A program made the translations under genes and the position numbers. This document shows, piece after piece, positions 8,127 through 16,662 of a DNA stretch of 64,000 nucleotides. Position 1 is the first letter of the stretch; each line of letters starts with the position of its first letter. The DNA is from DATKUC01 sp964577375 (GTDB taxonomy: Bacteria > Spirochaetota > Spirochaetia > DSM-27196 > DATKUC01). The stretch covers positions 65,224-129,223 of the forward strand of contig CAZNYW010000003.1 in the NCBI GenBank assembly GCA_964577375.1, written 5' to 3'. The notes under the pieces are model-generated. The model did no database searches, was not told the DNA's origin, and was given only the letters and a program-made list of their open reading frames with translations.

Positions 8127-9062
8127 ATGGAGGACCGCGTGAGAATCCACCGTCACCCCGACAGATCTCACCCTGCAGCAGGCACCGCTCTGCGCGTGGC
8201 CGCCGTCCTGCTTTCGGTCCTGACTGGTTCGTTCGCGGCTCCGGCCGTTATCGCCCAGACAAATGCGTCCATCGATACCGGAATCAAGGTCACCGCGAAA
8301 AGCACAATCGACTGGGAGAAGGCAGAGCTCCGGCTTACTCTCACCGCACCTGTGCAGGACGGCGGCAAGAATGCGCCTGCCGCGGGATATCGGTCCGAAC
8401 AGTCGGCCGAACGGGACTTCCCGCAGCTGCTGTCTCAGGCAATTCTGCCCATCCAGATCGACTCACTCCACACCGCCGCCGACCTGGTCAGGGCGACACC
8501 CGGCCTCTACAGATCCTTTGCCGACGCGGCCAAAGGGGCCGACCGGGGCTATCCTGCCTATTCCGCGGATCTACGCTCGGTGAGCCTGCCCTACACTATA
8601 CCGCTTTTCCCGACGATTGGTTCCCTCTTTATCCATCACACCTATCCCTCGCCTGTGAACAGAACGCTGCGCTGGGTGCCGAATGATAAGTTCACCGGCC
8701 TTGTGATCTACGCCAAGGGAGATCTTCCGGTGCACGGAACGGACCGGAGCGCGCAGATCGTTCCCTGCCTGTTCCCGGATATCTTCGACTCAGATATGCG
8801 GACGGTGATAGAAAAGCTTCAGATGGATCCTGCCTATCTGAAACGGTGGGGCGCCGCGGCCTACACACAGGGATTCGGAGAAAAACAGTTCATCGACAGA
8901 ATCGGTCTTTCGCCGCTCCGCGTGGTCGCGGCCGGCCTTTTCGGCGAGACGCCGACCGACCCGATCATATCACCGGAGGATGCCGACAGACTTCTGTCGA
9001 CCGAGAACAACCGCAGGCTCCTCGCGCAGGGAAGAATTCTCATCATTTACGGCGCCCGGTAG
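8127..9062 (+). CDS. Exported protein of unknown function
   Basis: A 311-residue protein with a long basic N-region and a signal peptide ending around APAVIAQ. The mature part, starting IDTGIKVTAKSTIDWEKAELRLTL in short strands, suggests a beta-rich periplasmic fold; no enzyme motif is visible. The ATG directly follows the stop of the transglycosylase gene, so it is part of the same operon and probably acts at the envelope. Spirochaete genomes carry similar proteins with uninformative names. Confidence 0.6.
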   Translation: MEDRVRIHRHPDRSHPAAGTALRVAAVLLSVLTGSFAAPAVIAQTNASIDTGIKVTAKSTIDWEKAELRLTLTAPVQDGGKNAPAAGYRSEQSAERDFPQLLSQAILPIQIDSLHTAADLVRATPGLYRSFADAAKGADRGYPAYSADLRSVSLPYTIPLFPTIGSLFIHHTYPSPVNRTLRWVPNDKFTGLVIYAKGDLPVHGTDRSAQIVPCLFPDIFDSDMRTVIEKLQMDPAYLKRWGAAAYTQGFGEKQFIDRIGLSPLRVVAAGLFGETPTDPIISPEDADRLLSTENNRRLLAQGRILIIYGAR

Positions 9063-9126
9063 CTCCTCTTGTCTTTCGCAAATCATTGACGAATGTGCTC
9101 CATTGTGTTCTGATATTGCGATATCA

Positions 9127-10467
9127 ATGAAAAAGCACACACGCGTCTTATCAAGGTCTTTCATCTTCGGTCTCACGGCAGCGCTGCTTGTGACGCTTTT
9201 CGCCTCCTGTGGTCCGCGAACAATCGGATACGGTGTCATCCTCTGGTCGGAGAACGAGAACGTTCTGCCCACCGGATCGGTTGTCCGGGTAGTGGACCAG
9301 TCTCGAATCTCCAACACCTACACGGTGCTCCCGCCGGCGAAAAGCGCCGGTTCTTCATCGAACAAGACGGTAGAAACCGCCCAGTGGCGGCTCTCGTTTT
9401 TCAGCGATCTCAAGTCGGCAAACGCATTTCAGGCGTCATTTGCTCCCTACGCGAAGGTGTACGCCCGGTCGGAGAAGAATGCTCTGCCGATAAGAGCCGA
9501 AGCGAGCCCGAGCGCGGACATGGTCTACAAGCTGCGTCAGGGCGAGATAATGAAGGTGCTCCGCAAGAGCGACGCCCCGAGCAACGAGTCGGGTTTCGAG
9601 TCCTACTGGTACGACGTGCTCACGGAAGGCGGCGTGTCGGGTTGGGTGTTCGGCTACTTGCTCACCGTATACGATCAGGGGCCCGGACTGACTGCTCCAC
9701 AGCCCGCTCCGGATGTCGACCCCGTTCTTGCGAATATCATGGGTACCATCTGGCGGCCCTCCTACTACGGCCAGATGATAGATTCGGGTAACTACGATCT
9801 CGCGCGTTTCAAAACCGATTACGGCTTCTTCCCGGATCCCGAGAAGAAGCGGTTCACCCTTTCGCTTCCCGACTACAGTATCGCGTTCGACTACTCGGCA
9901 CTGCAGAAGGTCGAATCAAATAGATATGCGGTTCAGGGAACGTCGCTGCTGATTACCGTGAGAAACGACAGCGAGCTCAGCCTCCAGTACTCCTACAAGG
10001 GTAACATCACCAGTACCGTGGTGGACAAAATAGATCAGAATGTCGCCGACCTTATCACCGCGGAGCAGAAACGGCGAGACGACCTATACAAGGCATTCAT
10101 CGACCACGGCAACACTCTCAGCAGCACCGCGTACGGAGAGATCAGGCTGGCGCCGGACAAGAGCTTCACATGGACCGATTTCCGTACGCTGGTACCCAAC
10201 GTGATCCCGCGGACAGCGACCGGCAGCGGAAAGGTAGGATTCCCGCTCTATCTGGACAAGTCTCTCAAGACGAAGTTCGACGGGGTCCTGACCTTCAATA
10301 TGAACGGTACCGACAACACTCAGGACGCAAGCTTCCTCTACGCCTTCGCTTCAGATGGCGTGCGCTTTGTCTACGTTCCCTCCCAGGACATAACCGACAA
10401 CGTGGTGCAGAGGGAAAGCTTCTCGCCGGTAATCATCTTCTTCACACTCTCCCATACTGGAAGCTGA
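9127..10467 (+). CDS. Lipoprotein with bacterial SH3 domain
   Basis: A 446-residue lipoprotein. The start at 9127 places a Lys-rich N-terminus and hydrophobic segment directly before the lipobox LFASC. An SH3b-like domain spans roughly residues 115-185 (VYARSEKNALPIRAEAS through GVSGWVFGYLL), a fold that often binds cell-wall peptides. The C-terminal half is beta-rich and unrecognised. An upstream in-frame extension to 8980 would overlap the previous gene and lose the signal sequence. It closes a run of four envelope genes. Confidence 0.75.
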   Translation: MKKHTRVLSRSFIFGLTAALLVTLFASCGPRTIGYGVILWSENENVLPTGSVVRVVDQSRISNTYTVLPPAKSAGSSSNKTVETAQWRLSFFSDLKSANAFQASFAPYAKVYARSEKNALPIRAEASPSADMVYKLRQGEIMKVLRKSDAPSNESGFESYWYDVLTEGGVSGWVFGYLLTVYDQGPGLTAPQPAPDVDPVLANIMGTIWRPSYYGQMIDSGNYDLARFKTDYGFFPDPEKKRFTLSLPDYSIAFDYSALQKVESNRYAVQGTSLLITVRNDSELSLQYSYKGNITSTVVDKIDQNVADLITAEQKRRDDLYKAFIDHGNTLSSTAYGEIRLAPDKSFTWTDFRTLVPNVIPRTATGSGKVGFPLYLDKSLKTKFDGVLTFNMNGTDNTQDASFLYAFASDGVRFVYVPSQDITDNVVQRESFSPVIIFFTLSHTGS

Positions 10468-10480
10468 CAGTCGCCCTCCT

Positions 10481-12496
10481 ATGTCCTTCGTGCAGCTGAC
10501 GCAGGTAAGCATCGCCTTCGGCGACCGGGACATCCTCAGGGATGTCGGTTTCGCCGTGCGCGACGGCGATCGAATCGCGCTCACGGGGGCAAACGGCAGC
10601 GGGAAAACCACCCTGATGCGGATAATCGCCGGCCTCGCCGCGCCGGACAGCGGAACGGTGAGCAGCGATCGGGACTGCCGCATATCCTACCTTCCCCAAT
10701 CGGGAATCACGCACCAGGACAGAACGCTTCGTGCGGAGCTCGAGGCGGCCTACACATGGGTCCACCGGCTTCTGCGGGAGATGACCGATATCGGGACCAG
10801 GCTCGAAGGTACCCGGGAAGAAACGGGGGAGACCCGGAAGCTCGTCGAAAGGCTGAGCCACCTCCAGGAGCTCGTGAATCGCAGCGGCTACTACTCGCGT
10901 GAGGCAACCGTTCAGGAGGTGGTGCGCGGCCTCGGATTTCGCCTCCGCGATCTCGATAGGCAGACCGACGAGTTTTCGGGCGGGTGGCAGATGCGGATCG
11001 CGCTCGCGAAGGTGCTCCTCGAGCGGCCCGACATTCTGCTCCTGGACGAACCCACCAACTATCTGGACATCGAGGCCCGCACCTGGCTGGAAAGCTTTCT
11101 CGGCACCTTCGCCGGCGGAATTCTGCTCGTCTCGCACGACCGGTTCTTTCTCGATTCCACCATGTCCGAGGTGGCCGAGCTCTTCCTCGGCCGACTTTCG
11201 GTCTACAAGGGCAACTACACTGCCTACGAGAAGCGTCGGCAGCAGGAGCTTCAGACGATCCTCGCCGAATACGAGCAGCAGCAGGAGGAGATAGCCCGGA
11301 TCGAGGATTTCATCCGTCGGTTTCGATACAACGCGAGCAAGGCCGCGCTCGTTCAAAGCCGGATCAGACAGCTCGAAAAGATCACACCCATCGAAATCCC
11401 CGAATCGATGAAGCATATTCATTTCCGCTTCCCCTCCCCTCCCCATTCGGGCCGTCAGGTGGTGACGGTTCGAGACCTCTCGCGGTCCTACGATACTCCC
11501 GCCGGCAGCCGCCCGGTGCTCGAGCGGCTGCATCTCGATATCGAGCGCGGCGAGAAGCTGGTGCTGGCCGGGCCAAACGGAGCGGGAAAGAGCACCCTGA
11601 TGCGTGTGCTCGCCGGATACGACAACTCCTTTTCGGGAAGCGTCACCTTCGGCGCCGGCGTCGAGACCGGCTACTTCGCAGAAGAGATGTCGGACAGCCT
11701 CGACCGGGAAGCGACTGTGATCGAGGAAATGGAAAAGGACGCGCCGGCATCGCTCTATCCGGTTCTCCGCGGAATGCTCGGCGCGTTCCTCTTCCGCGGT
11801 GACGACGTCTACAAAAGCGTCGGTGTGCTGAGCGGCGGTGAACGAAGCCGGCTCGCCCTCCTCAAGATGCTGCTCAAACCGTCGAATCTGCTTGTCCTCG
11901 ACGAGCCTACCAACCACCTCGACATGCAGTCGAAAGAGGTACTTCTCGACGCTCTTCGGCAGTTCTCCGGAACCGTCGTATTTGTCTCACACGATCGCTA
12001 CTTCATCGAAGGTCTCGCGAATCGGGTCATCGAGCTCATCCCCGATGAGAGCGAGAAAACCGCATCGCGGGTCCGCAATTTTCCCGGAGACTACAGGTAC
12101 TACCTCTGGCGCTGCGAACAGGAACGCCTGGAGCAGACCGGCTCCGTCGCCGCCCCGGCACGTTCGACGCAACAGGCCAGGCGGAACGGTGCTGAATCGG
12201 AGCCGGAAAGCGCCACGAAAAGAGACTTCGAAGAGGAGAAGCGTCTGAAGAGCGCGCTGCGGAAGCTCCGCCGGGAGGAGGAGGAGATCATGCGGTCGAT
12301 GGAAGCGCTCGAGACAAAGGAGACGGAGATTCAGCACGAGCTTGCCCGGCCGGAGGTCTACGTGGACGGCGAAATGGTCAAACAGCTTACTGCGGCTATC
12401 GAGGAGTCAAAGCGACGCCACGAAGGACTCGCCGGCCGATGGGAGGAGGTGCTGAACGAGATTGCCGGCGTCGAGGCTGAGCTCTCAGGCCGGTAG
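10481..12496 (+). CDS. ABC-F family ATPase (ribosome-associated type)
   Basis: A 671-residue protein with two ABC domains and no membrane segments, the layout of ABC-F translation factors (Uup/EttA/YheS group). The first domain has Walker A GANGSGKTT, signature FSGGW and Walker B LLLDEPTNYLD; the second has GPNGAGKST, LSGGE and LVLDEPTNHLD. The linker between them (about residues 240-310) is the charged ribosome-facing arm. A C-terminal coiled coil of Glu/Lys/Arg-rich heptads covers about residues 575-665. The exact subfamily, and whether it protects against an antibiotic, cannot be told. Confidence 0.9.
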   Translation: MSFVQLTQVSIAFGDRDILRDVGFAVRDGDRIALTGANGSGKTTLMRIIAGLAAPDSGTVSSDRDCRISYLPQSGITHQDRTLRAELEAAYTWVHRLLREMTDIGTRLEGTREETGETRKLVERLSHLQELVNRSGYYSREATVQEVVRGLGFRLRDLDRQTDEFSGGWQMRIALAKVLLERPDILLLDEPTNYLDIEARTWLESFLGTFAGGILLVSHDRFFLDSTMSEVAELFLGRLSVYKGNYTAYEKRRQQELQTILAEYEQQQEEIARIEDFIRRFRYNASKAALVQSRIRQLEKITPIEIPESMKHIHFRFPSPPHSGRQVVTVRDLSRSYDTPAGSRPVLERLHLDIERGEKLVLAGPNGAGKSTLMRVLAGYDNSFSGSVTFGAGVETGYFAEEMSDSLDREATVIEEMEKDAPASLYPVLRGMLGAFLFRGDDVYKSVGVLSGGERSRLALLKMLLKPSNLLVLDEPTNHLDMQSKEVLLDALRQFSGTVVFVSHDRYFIEGLANRVIELIPDESEKTASRVRNFPGDYRYYLWRCEQERLEQTGSVAAPARSTQQARRNGAESEPESATKRDFEEEKRLKSALRKLRREEEEIMRSMEALETKETEIQHELARPEVYVDGEMVKQLTAAIEESKRRHEGLAGRWEEVLNEIAGVEAELSGR

Positions 12497-12549
12497 CTGG
12501 TCTGCGGGATAGTTTGATCGATTCGGCGGTTTCTGCTACGATCTTCGGA

Positions 12550-13314
12550 ATGAAGTCGCTCGCCTCCTGGAACGTCAATGGAATCCGCGCAGCTGCCGGA
12601 AAGGGGCTGTTTTCCTGGATCAGGGAGAGTGGTCACGACATCGTCTGCCTGCAGGAGACCAAGGCGCAACCGGACCAGCTGACGGAGGAGTTTCTCGATT
12701 TTCCCGGCTACCATGCCTTCTGGGCGTCGGCAGAAAAAAAGGGCTACAGCGGCGTTGCAGTCTACTCGCGCGAAAAGCCGCTCTCAATCGCGACACTTGG
12801 TGTCGGCGAATTCGATTCAGAAGGGCGCGCGCAAATCCTCGAGTATCCGGCCTTCGTACTTATTAATGCCTACTTCCCGAACAGCCAGGAAGGAGGAGCT
12901 CGGCTTGACTACAAGCTGGGATTCTGCGAGACCCTCCGCGAAAGGTGCGATCAGCTGGTAAACGAGGGAAAACACGTCGTAATCTGCGGTGACTTCAATA
13001 TCGCGCACAAACCAATCGACCTGGAAAACCCTCGGGCGAACGAGATGAATCCGGGATATCTTCCTGAAGAGAGGGCGTGGATGGACAGGTTCAGCGAGGC
13101 CGGCTACGTGGACGGTTTTCGTCGGTTCTGCGCCGAGCCGCGTCGCTACACGTGGTGGTCCTACCGTCTTGCCGCCCGTCCGAAAAACGTAGGGTGGAGA
13201 CTGGACTACCACTGGTTCGACCGCGGGCTGGACTACCTGGTGAAAAGCGCTGCAATCCATGCGGACGTCATGGGCTCCGACCACTGCCCGGTCAGCCTGA
13301 CGGTGGATGTTTAG
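12550..13314 (+). CDS. xthA: Exodeoxyribonuclease III
   Basis: AP endonuclease and 3'-exonuclease of base-excision repair, 254 residues. The endonuclease/exonuclease/phosphatase fold is marked by SWNVNGIRA at the N-terminus, metal-binding Glu in LQETKAQ, GDFNIAHKPIDL, LDYHWF and the catalytic SDHCPV near the C-terminus. The ATG at 12550 gives the standard family start MKSLASWNVNG; an in-frame extension to 12514 adds residues not seen in relatives. Confidence 0.95.
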   Translation: MKSLASWNVNGIRAAAGKGLFSWIRESGHDIVCLQETKAQPDQLTEEFLDFPGYHAFWASAEKKGYSGVAVYSREKPLSIATLGVGEFDSEGRAQILEYPAFVLINAYFPNSQEGGARLDYKLGFCETLRERCDQLVNEGKHVVICGDFNIAHKPIDLENPRANEMNPGYLPEERAWMDRFSEAGYVDGFRRFCAEPRRYTWWSYRLAARPKNVGWRLDYHWFDRGLDYLVKSAAIHADVMGSDHCPVSLTVDV

Positions 13315-13332
13315 CGAAAGGAGTAATTGACG

Positions 13333-13941
13333 ATGGGAGATTCGCGCAACCAGGAATCGCCTCAGTTTCTTCGCGGGTATTTTCTGATCTCCGAGGTCGA
13401 GCTGATGGACCCGAACTTCTTCCGCACAGTCGTGCTCCTTGTGAGCCATGACGACGAGGGGGCATTCGGGCTGGTGGTCAACCGGAAATCGGAGGTGACT
13501 CTGAAAGACCTCGTGGAGGGAGTCGACGACGGGGCGGCGGGAGATCTTCCCATCTACGTCGGCGGACCGGTCCAGCAGGAATATCTCTTCGTGATCCACT
13601 CCGGCCTTCCCGAAAGCGTGAGCTCCGGCCACGAGAGCGAAGCCGCAAGCGGCGTTATCTTCGAGCCGGCAACCGAACCGCTCATCAGCTATCTCTCCGA
13701 AGAGTGGAGCGCATTGCCCGCCGAAGACCGGCCGAGGTTGCACCTGTATGCCGGCTACTCCGGGTGGGGAGGCGGGCAGCTGGAACGCGAGCTGGAGGAG
13801 GAGGCGTGGGTCGTCCTCAAGGCGAGCGGTGACATTGTTTTTCACCCGCACCCCGAACAGGGATGGAAGGACGCGCTGAGCAGGAAGGGTCCATTCTACA
13901 AGATCGTCGCGGAGACCGGATTCAAGCCTTCGATGAACTGA
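13333..13941 (+). CDS. algH: YqgE/AlgH family protein
   Basis: A 202-residue cytoplasmic protein of the UPF0301/DUF179 family. Typical features are LRGYFLISEVELMDPNFFRTVVLL, GAFGLVVNRK, the GGPVQ motif and GYSGWGGGQLE. The molecular role of the family is unsettled. GGAG lies 9 bases before the ATG at 13333; a TTG two codons upstream is too close to it. It follows xthA with an 18-base gap and is probably co-transcribed. Confidence 0.92.
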   Translation: MGDSRNQESPQFLRGYFLISEVELMDPNFFRTVVLLVSHDDEGAFGLVVNRKSEVTLKDLVEGVDDGAAGDLPIYVGGPVQQEYLFVIHSGLPESVSSGHESEAASGVIFEPATEPLISYLSEEWSALPAEDRPRLHLYAGYSGWGGGQLERELEEEAWVVLKASGDIVFHPHPEQGWKDALSRKGPFYKIVAETGFKPSMN

Positions 13942-13975
13942 CCGATGACGGTACAAGCAGGTGGCGGTGCTCGCC

Positions 13976-14002
13976 TTGACTTTCGGATTGCCCCGGCATA
14001 AT
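13976..14002 (+). promoter_or_regulatory. Candidate promoter for the rhomboid gene
   Basis: TTGACT (13976-13981) and CATAAT (13997-14002) are separated by 15 bases. The -10 ends only 8 bases before the ATG at 14011, so initiation here would give an almost leaderless mRNA; no ribosome site is visible in the gap. Confidence 0.35.
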
Positions 14003-14010
14003 CTTACGGC

Positions 14011-14589
14011 ATGCGGCTGCGATACAATGCCCCGGTAACCCTTTCTTTTGCACTTCTGGCGGCTGTCGTTCTCGCAATCGACCAGCTGACCGGCGGCACG
14101 CTCACAAAAAACTATTTCTCCATCGGACCAAGCCTCGACTGGGGCAACATTCTTCAGTGGCCGCGACTTGTGCTTTTCGTAGTCGGCCACGCGAACTGGA
14201 ACCACCTCATCAGCAACTTCGCGTTCATACTGCTCCTGGGTCCCATCCTCGAGGAGAAGTACGGCTCGGGCCGTCTGTTCTTCATGATGTTTGTGACCGC
14301 GCTGGTAACGGGTCTGCTGAACGTTCTGTTTCTACCGACCGGTCTGCTCGGCGCAAGCGGTATTGTATTCATGATGATTATCCTGGTGTCATTCACCAAT
14401 ATTCAGCGTGGTGATATTCCGCTCACCTTCATCTTCGTGATCATCCTCTATCTCGCCCGCGAGGTAGTCAACTCGCTGCATCAGGACAACATCTCACAGT
14501 TTGCGCACATCCTTGGCGGCATTATCGGAAGCGTGTTCGGCTTCATCCGTCCGCCGGAACGCAAACAGATCACCCAGCAGAACCCGTAG
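14011..14589 (+). CDS. Rhomboid family intramembrane serine protease
   Basis: A 192-residue membrane protein with about six transmembrane helices. Rhomboid motifs are present: HANWNHLISN before the second helix, the catalytic Ser in GLLGASGIVFM, and the catalytic His in FAHILGGIIGSVFGF. It would cleave transmembrane substrates within the membrane; the substrate is unknown. No additional domain is present. No clear operon partner: the next gene begins 120 bases downstream. Confidence 0.88.
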   Translation: MRLRYNAPVTLSFALLAAVVLAIDQLTGGTLTKNYFSIGPSLDWGNILQWPRLVLFVVGHANWNHLISNFAFILLLGPILEEKYGSGRLFFMMFVTALVTGLLNVLFLPTGLLGASGIVFMMIILVSFTNIQRGDIPLTFIFVIILYLAREVVNSLHQDNISQFAHILGGIIGSVFGFIRPPERKQITQQNP

Positions 14590-14709
14590 CGGTCATCAAT
14601 ACCCGGATTTCTGCCTTCGTCCCGCCCGGCCGTGGTCGGTCACGAAGGGAGGTCCGCCCATCAGTCAACCCGGTAGTGGAAGTTCAATGCAAGAGAGGCA
14701 GAACGTCAG

Positions 14710-15786
14710 ATGTTAGAAAAGCTCAAGTCGCTCGAGGCGCGATACTCCGAGCTCGAAACGGCAATCCTCGATCCCGACCTCCCCCGCGATCCCAGGCGAT
14801 ACAAGGAGGTCATGCAGGAGCACTCTCGGCTGTCGGAGCTGATGCACGAGTACGGCAACTACAAAAAGATAAACGAGGACCTCGAATCCTCGCGCGCCCT
14901 CCTCGAGGAGGAGTCGGATCACGAGCTGCGCGAGCTGGCGCGCGAGGAGGTGCATCGTCTCGAAGCCGCCAGGGAGCGTTCCGAAGAGCAGCTGAAAGTG
15001 CTCCTGGTGCCGCGGGATCCGATGGACAGCAAGGACATCATCGTGGAAATCCGTGCCGGCACGGGCGGCGACGAGGCCGGGCTCTTTGCTGCGGATCTCT
15101 ACCGCATGTATACCAGGTACGGAGAAGCGCGAAGGTGGAAGCAGGAGATCATAACGGCGAACGAGACTGAGATAGGGGGCTTCAAGGAGATCATCTTTTC
15201 GCTCTCCGGCAAGGACGTCTACGGTACCATGAAGTTCGAATCAGGCGGTCACCGGGTACAGAGGGTCCCTGAGACCGAATCGGGCGGCCGCATCCACACC
15301 TCGGCGGTCACGGTAGCGGTTCTTCCGGAAGCCGAAGACACCGACATCCAGATCAATCCGGAGGAGCTTCGCGTCGACGTCTACCGCTCGAGCGGCCCCG
15401 GCGGTCAGAGCGTAAACACCACCGACTCCGCCGTACGCATCACCCATCTTCCGACGGGAATGGTCGTCACTTGTCAGGACGAGAAATCGCAGCATAAGAA
15501 CCGGGCAAAAGCCCTTCGTGTCCTGAAAGCACGCCTCTTCGAGATGGAGGAGCAGCGCAAGGCAGATGAGCGGGCAAGCGCCCGGAAGAGCCAGATCGGC
15601 TCCGGAGATCGGTCCGAGCGTATCCGCACCTACAACTTCCCTCAGAACCGCATCACCGACCATCGCATCAATCTCACTCTGTACAAGCTCGATGCGGTGA
15701 TGCAGGGCAATCTCGACGAACTTTTCGACGCTCTGAAGGTGTCCGCGCGCGAGCAGATCATGAAGGCGGAGAACGTCGGCGGTTAA
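14710..15786 (+). CDS. prfA: Peptide chain release factor 1
   Basis: Recognises UAA/UAG stop codons and triggers peptide release. The catalytic GGQ is at residues 231-233 and the RF1-specific P-x-T codon-reading tripeptide (PET) at 187-189, followed by GRIHTSAVTVAVLPEAE; RF2 would have SPF instead. GTGGDEAGLFAADLYRMY is also diagnostic. 358 residues is normal. The stop overlaps the start of prmC by one base, so the factor and its methylase are translated together. Confidence 0.97.
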   Translation: MLEKLKSLEARYSELETAILDPDLPRDPRRYKEVMQEHSRLSELMHEYGNYKKINEDLESSRALLEEESDHELRELAREEVHRLEAARERSEEQLKVLLVPRDPMDSKDIIVEIRAGTGGDEAGLFAADLYRMYTRYGEARRWKQEIITANETEIGGFKEIIFSLSGKDVYGTMKFESGGHRVQRVPETESGGRIHTSAVTVAVLPEAEDTDIQINPEELRVDVYRSSGPGGQSVNTTDSAVRITHLPTGMVVTCQDEKSQHKNRAKALRVLKARLFEMEEQRKADERASARKSQIGSGDRSERIRTYNFPQNRITDHRINLTLYKLDAVMQGNLDELFDALKVSAREQIMKAENVGG

Positions 15787-16658
15787 TGACCATCCGTGAT
15801 GCGCTCATGGAGACCACAGCGACTCTCGGCTCGAACGGGGTAGAAACGCCCTACCTCGATGCGCTCATTCTGCTCTGCCATGCGCTCGACGTCTCCAAAG
15901 AACGGCTGTTGAGCGATCTTCGCGAGGAGCTCCCCGAGAAGGGCCTCCGGGCTTTCCGCGAATCGGTCGCGCAGCGGCTTGCCGGGCTGCCGGTTTCATA
16001 CATTCGCGGCGTCAAGGAGTTTTACGGCCGGGAGTTCCTGGTCGACAGGCGAGTGCTCGTGCCGCGTCCCGACACCGAGCTGCTGGTGGAGACAGCTCTT
16101 GCCCTCGCCGACGCCAATCCGGCGATCCGCCGGATTCACGACTGCTGCACCGGAAGCGGCTGCATCGCCATCACGCTCCAGGCGGAACGGCCGCAGCTTT
16201 CGGTATCGGCGTCGGACATAAGCCCGGCGGCGCTCGAGGTCGCGGCTGCAAATGCCGCCCGCCTGCTCGACCCTCCGGAGACGAATGGTGGCCCCGCGCT
16301 TATGCTTGTCTGCAGCGATCTGCTCGATTCCGTAGACTGCGGATTCGATCTCATCACGGCGAACCCGCCCTATGTCACCAGCGAGGAGTACGCGGCAATG
16401 CGGGAGCGGGGATGGCCCGAGCCGCAGAATGCGCTCGACGGCGGTGATGACGGCCTGGACCTGGTGCGGAGACTGGTCCCGTCGGCCATGGATTGTTTAG
16501 ACCAAAACGGCTATCTTTGTGTCGAGACAGCAGATCCGCAAACAGACTCTGCCCGTACAATCATGGTAAACGCAGGATTTGCCGATGTGGTAACACATAG
16601 GGACCTTGCAGGCAGGGGCCGGGTCACCGTGGGACGAAAGCCGGGTCAAGAGCTCTGA
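15786..16658 (+). CDS. prmC: Release factor glutamine methyltransferase
   Basis: Methylates the Gln of the GGQ motif in release factors using S-adenosylmethionine. The SAM-binding motif is around CCTGSGCIAI, and the substrate-glutamine motif NPPY is at residues 193-196. The N-terminal helical domain binds the release factor. 290 residues is normal. Its start sits within the prfA stop (TAATG), a classic prfA-prmC pair. Confidence 0.95.
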   Translation: MTIRDALMETTATLGSNGVETPYLDALILLCHALDVSKERLLSDLREELPEKGLRAFRESVAQRLAGLPVSYIRGVKEFYGREFLVDRRVLVPRPDTELLVETALALADANPAIRRIHDCCTGSGCIAITLQAERPQLSVSASDISPAALEVAAANAARLLDPPETNGGPALMLVCSDLLDSVDCGFDLITANPPYVTSEEYAAMRERGWPEPQNALDGGDDGLDLVRRLVPSAMDCLDQNGYLCVETADPQTDSARTIMVNAGFADVVTHRDLAGRGRVTVGRKPGQEL

Positions 16659-16662
16659 GGCT

